Shown here: in pieces, positions 62,285 to 64,000 of the stretch
How the letters are laid out: each line of letters begins with the position of its first letter
How positions within the stretch are numbered: the stretch's first letter is position 1
Source: Candidatus Chryseobacterium colombiense
GTDB taxonomy: Bacteria; Bacteroidota; Bacteroidia; Flavobacteriales; Weeksellaceae
Direction of reading: 5' to 3'
Assembly: GCA_029203185.1 (NCBI GenBank)
Contig: CP119310.1
Location: forward strand, 1,116,001-1,180,000
Length of the DNA stretch: 64,000 nucleotides
Made by a program: the position numbers and the translations under genes
The notes under the pieces: generated by a model
Told to the model about the DNA's origin: nothing
What the model saw: only the letters and a program-made list of their open reading frames with translations
The model's database searches: none

Positions 62285-63457
62285 TTAAACTTTTTCCCCT
62301 TCAATTTTCCTGATCGTAATCCTGAAAGTAGTTCCCTTTCCTACTTCTGTCTGAACAATTTTGATATCTCCGTTATGGTATTCCTGAATCACTCTTTTAG
62401 CTAATGACAATCCCAATCCCCAACCGCGTTTTTTAGTAGAATATCCCGGCTTAAAGGCATTTCTGGCCTGCTGTTTTGTCATTCCGCTTCCGTCGTCTTT
62501 TACCTCTACAATAATGTTTTTACTTCTCTCAAAAACAGTCATCAACAAGTTACCTTGCCCCTTCATTGCGTCTACAGCGTTCTTCACAAGATTTTCGATC
62601 ACCCAGCTCATCAGTATTTTATTGTGCGGAACCCAAATGGTATAAGTAGGCTGATGCAGCGTAAAATTGATTTTTTTAGAAATCCTTGTTTTCAGATAAT
62701 CATAATTTTCCTGAATGGTTTCATTAAAGTTTTTATCATTGAGCTCCGGAACAGAACCTATTTTAGAAAATCTTTCCGAGATCGTACGTAAACGCTCAAT
62801 ATCCTTTTCAATCTCGTGTACGCCTTCAGATTCAGGATTTTCAAGCTTCATAATTTCCATCCATCCAATCATGGAAGAAAGAGGTGTACCAATCTGATGG
62901 GCGGTTTCTTTTGCCAATCCTGCCCAAAGATACCCTTCATCCGTTTTCTTGATCGTTCTCAGAAACCAAAATGAAAACAAAAAGTAAGACAGCACGAACA
63001 GACCTAATAGAAAAGGAAAATACTGAAGATCATTAAGAATTTTTGAATTATCATAATAAACAAACTGGTTATTTCCGTGCAGAATTTTTATTTCAATGGC
63101 CGGATATTTTTTTTCCATTTTTTTGGCTAAAGCAATAATTTCGTTTGGATTATCATGGATTTCCTGCGGCAAATTCTTATATTCTATAAGCTGATCATTG
63201 TTATCCAAAATAATGAGCGGAATCGTTGTATTGGAGCTGTAGATCGTCAAAAGCAATTCCTGAACCTCCAGACTGGGAGTCGTAACTTCCTGTTGAAATT
63301 TGATAGCATTCACCAAAATATCAACCCTTTTTACTTCTTCTTTCTTTAAATAATTTACGATGAGTGTTGATGCTATAACGATAGACACAACGACCAGCGT
63401 CATGAGAGAAAAAATAAACCAGTTGTTGAATCTGGAAAATATGGATTTCTTTTTCAA
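62285..63457 (-). CDS. Membrane sensor histidine kinase (orphan)
   Basis: A 390-residue protein. Two membrane helices (about 14-36 and 146-167) bracket a periplasmic sensor of about 110 residues. The phosphoacceptor is H187 in ETAHQIGTPLSSMIGWMEIM (HisKA-like box), and the ATPase domain has ENLVKNAVDAMKGQG (N box), VEVKDDGSGM (G1) and GWGLGLSLAKRVIQEYHNG (G2). It autophosphorylates and passes phosphate to a response regulator. None is adjacent, so it is an orphan kinase here. It is 6 bases past the end of the dacB-like gene, so co-transcribed with it. Confidence 0.92.
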   Translation of the reverse strand: MKKKSIFSRFNNWFIFSLMTLVVVSIVIASTLIVNYLKKEEVKRVDILVNAIKFQQEVTTPSLEVQELLLTIYSSNTTIPLIILDNNDQLIEYKNLPQEIHDNPNEIIALAKKMEKKYPAIEIKILHGNNQFVYYDNSKILNDLQYFPFLLGLFVLSYFLFSFWFLRTIKKTDEGYLWAGLAKETAHQIGTPLSSMIGWMEIMKLENPESEGVHEIEKDIERLRTISERFSKIGSVPELNDKNFNETIQENYDYLKTRISKKINFTLHQPTYTIWVPHNKILMSWVIENLVKNAVDAMKGQGNLLMTVFERSKNIIVEVKDDGSGMTKQQARNAFKPGYSTKKRGWGLGLSLAKRVIQEYHNGDIKIVQTEVGKGTTFRITIRKIEGEKV

Positions 63458-63463
63458 AGCAGG

Positions 63464-64000
63464 CTATTTTAAAACATTCAGGATTTTTTGAAGCTCTGTA
63501 CTTCCGCTTCCCTGATAATTGTTGATAATAATCGAAAATACATATTTTTTTCCGCCCTTCGAAGTATGAAAACCTGCAAAAGATTTGGTATCCTTCATCG
63601 TTCCGCTTTTCATTTTAAGACCGTTATCCTGAACCGGAAAACCATCATAATAAGCATCAAACCAAGGTTGCTTTTTAGTATACAATAATGCCTGAACTTC
63701 AGCTTTTGCAGAAACATAATTTTGAGGCGAAAGTCCGCTTCCATCTGCAAAATTGATCATATATCCGTTAATTCCCTTTGATTTCCAAAACTCTTTAAGG
63801 TAAGCCACTCCACTTTTAAAACTGGGATCTCCCTTTTTCTCTTTCCCTAATGTTTTAACTAAAGTTTCACCATACATATTCACACTCTTTCTCAAAAACC
63901 AGTAGACAATTTTATCTAATGTAGGGGATTGATAGGTAAGAATCATATTATTTTTGGGAGAAACCTGTATTGGTTTTCCTTCGATTTCAAGCTGAGCATT
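63464..64000 (-). CDS. dacB: D-alanyl-D-alanine carboxypeptidase/endopeptidase PBP4 (DacB), C-terminal part
   Basis: The frame is open from 63464 to the right edge, about 178 residues, without an internal start requirement. The active-site motif SGLSPQNYVSAK (about residue 90 of the visible part) and KSGTMKDTKSFAG (KTG-type motif) are those of the S13/PBP4 family, which trims peptidoglycan crosslinks in the periplasm. The N-terminus and its SxxK lie beyond 64000. It is upstream of the histidine kinase gene by 6 bases. Cell-envelope function fits the M1/M61 and TatC neighbourhood. Confidence 0.88.
   Translation of the reverse strand, partial: NAQLEIEGKPIQVSPKNNMILTYQSPTLDKIVYWFLRKSVNMYGETLVKTLGKEKKGDPSFKSGVAYLKEFWKSKGINGYMINFADGSGLSPQNYVSAKAEVQALLYTKKQPWFDAYYDGFPVQDNGLKMKSGTMKDTKSFAGFHTSKGGKKYVFSIIINNYQGSGSTELQKILNVLK

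Noticed and set aside
1..64000. CRISPR arrays, tRNAs, rRNAs, transposases, integrases, prophage or restriction-modification genes.
   Set aside because: Scanned for repeat-spacer patterns, tRNA arms and family motifs; none was convincing.

Overview
The window looks like chromosome from a member of the Flavobacteriia, most likely Chryseobacterium or a close relative in the Weeksellaceae. Evidence: AT-rich DNA, no obvious Shine-Dalgarno sites, several TAnnTTTG -7 promoter elements typical of Bacteroidota, two proteins with type IX secretion C-terminal domains, a mevalonate kinase, and a Bacteroidota-style type VI baseplate pair. Genus is inferred from overall gene content; no 16S or marker comparison was possible. 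I see no rRNA, tRNA, CRISPR array, transposase or prophage.

Layout. 1-1000: end of a type VI secretion cluster (tssE, partial tssF). 1.1-5.8 kb: amino-acid permease, DUF4920 protein, M14 carboxypeptidase, then an 840-base AT-rich gap leading to an XRE-type regulator behind repeated TTACAnnTGTAA sites. 5.8-12.3 kb: proline dehydrogenase, UbiA-type prenyltransferase plus mevalonate kinase, an MFS transporter, thiolase, a small membrane protein. 12.4-14.9 kb: ECF sigma factor, anti-sigma-like protein, outer-membrane protein. 15-26.8 kb: nucleoside permease, bifunctional nuclease, EtfBA, an SDR, a T9SS cargo protein, M20 dipeptidase, a lipoprotein, SAM methyltransferase, DinB protein, methylmalonyl-CoA mutase small subunit, DivIC/FtsB-like protein, uridine kinase. 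27-28.4 kb: VOC protein, an apparently frameshifted gene with two CxxC pairs, and a SUFU-family (immunity-like) protein. 28.4-31.9 kb: Lrp/AsnC regulator, cobalamin riboswitch, a large inverted repeat element, and metE. 32-36.6 kb: small secreted or cytosolic proteins, HAD phosphatase, AraC regulator, a ~105-base tandem repeat. 36.7-43.1 kb: TetR-controlled RND efflux operon. 43.2-47.2 kb: a large T9SS type B surface protein. 47-64 kb: housekeeping and envelope genes (CvfB-like, DUF4476, lpdA, membrane-bound AraC regulator, glycosyltransferase, recQ, kdsD, tatC, M1 and M61 peptidases, histidine kinase, partial PBP4/DacB).

How it fits together. Two genes touch vitamin B12 from opposite sides: metE (B12-independent methionine synthase) sits under a B12 riboswitch, while mutA encodes part of a B12-dependent enzyme. 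EtfAB, thiolase, proline dehydrogenase, methylmalonyl-CoA mutase, peptidases and the amino-acid permease fit an organism living on protein and amino or fatty acids. Most of the window is ordinary core genome. The parts that most deserve a second look are the operator array before the XRE gene, the structured element between the riboswitch and metE, the broken-gene/SUFU cassette, and the overlapping promoter-operator of the RND operon. I did not find convincing evidence for a wholly new multi-gene system.
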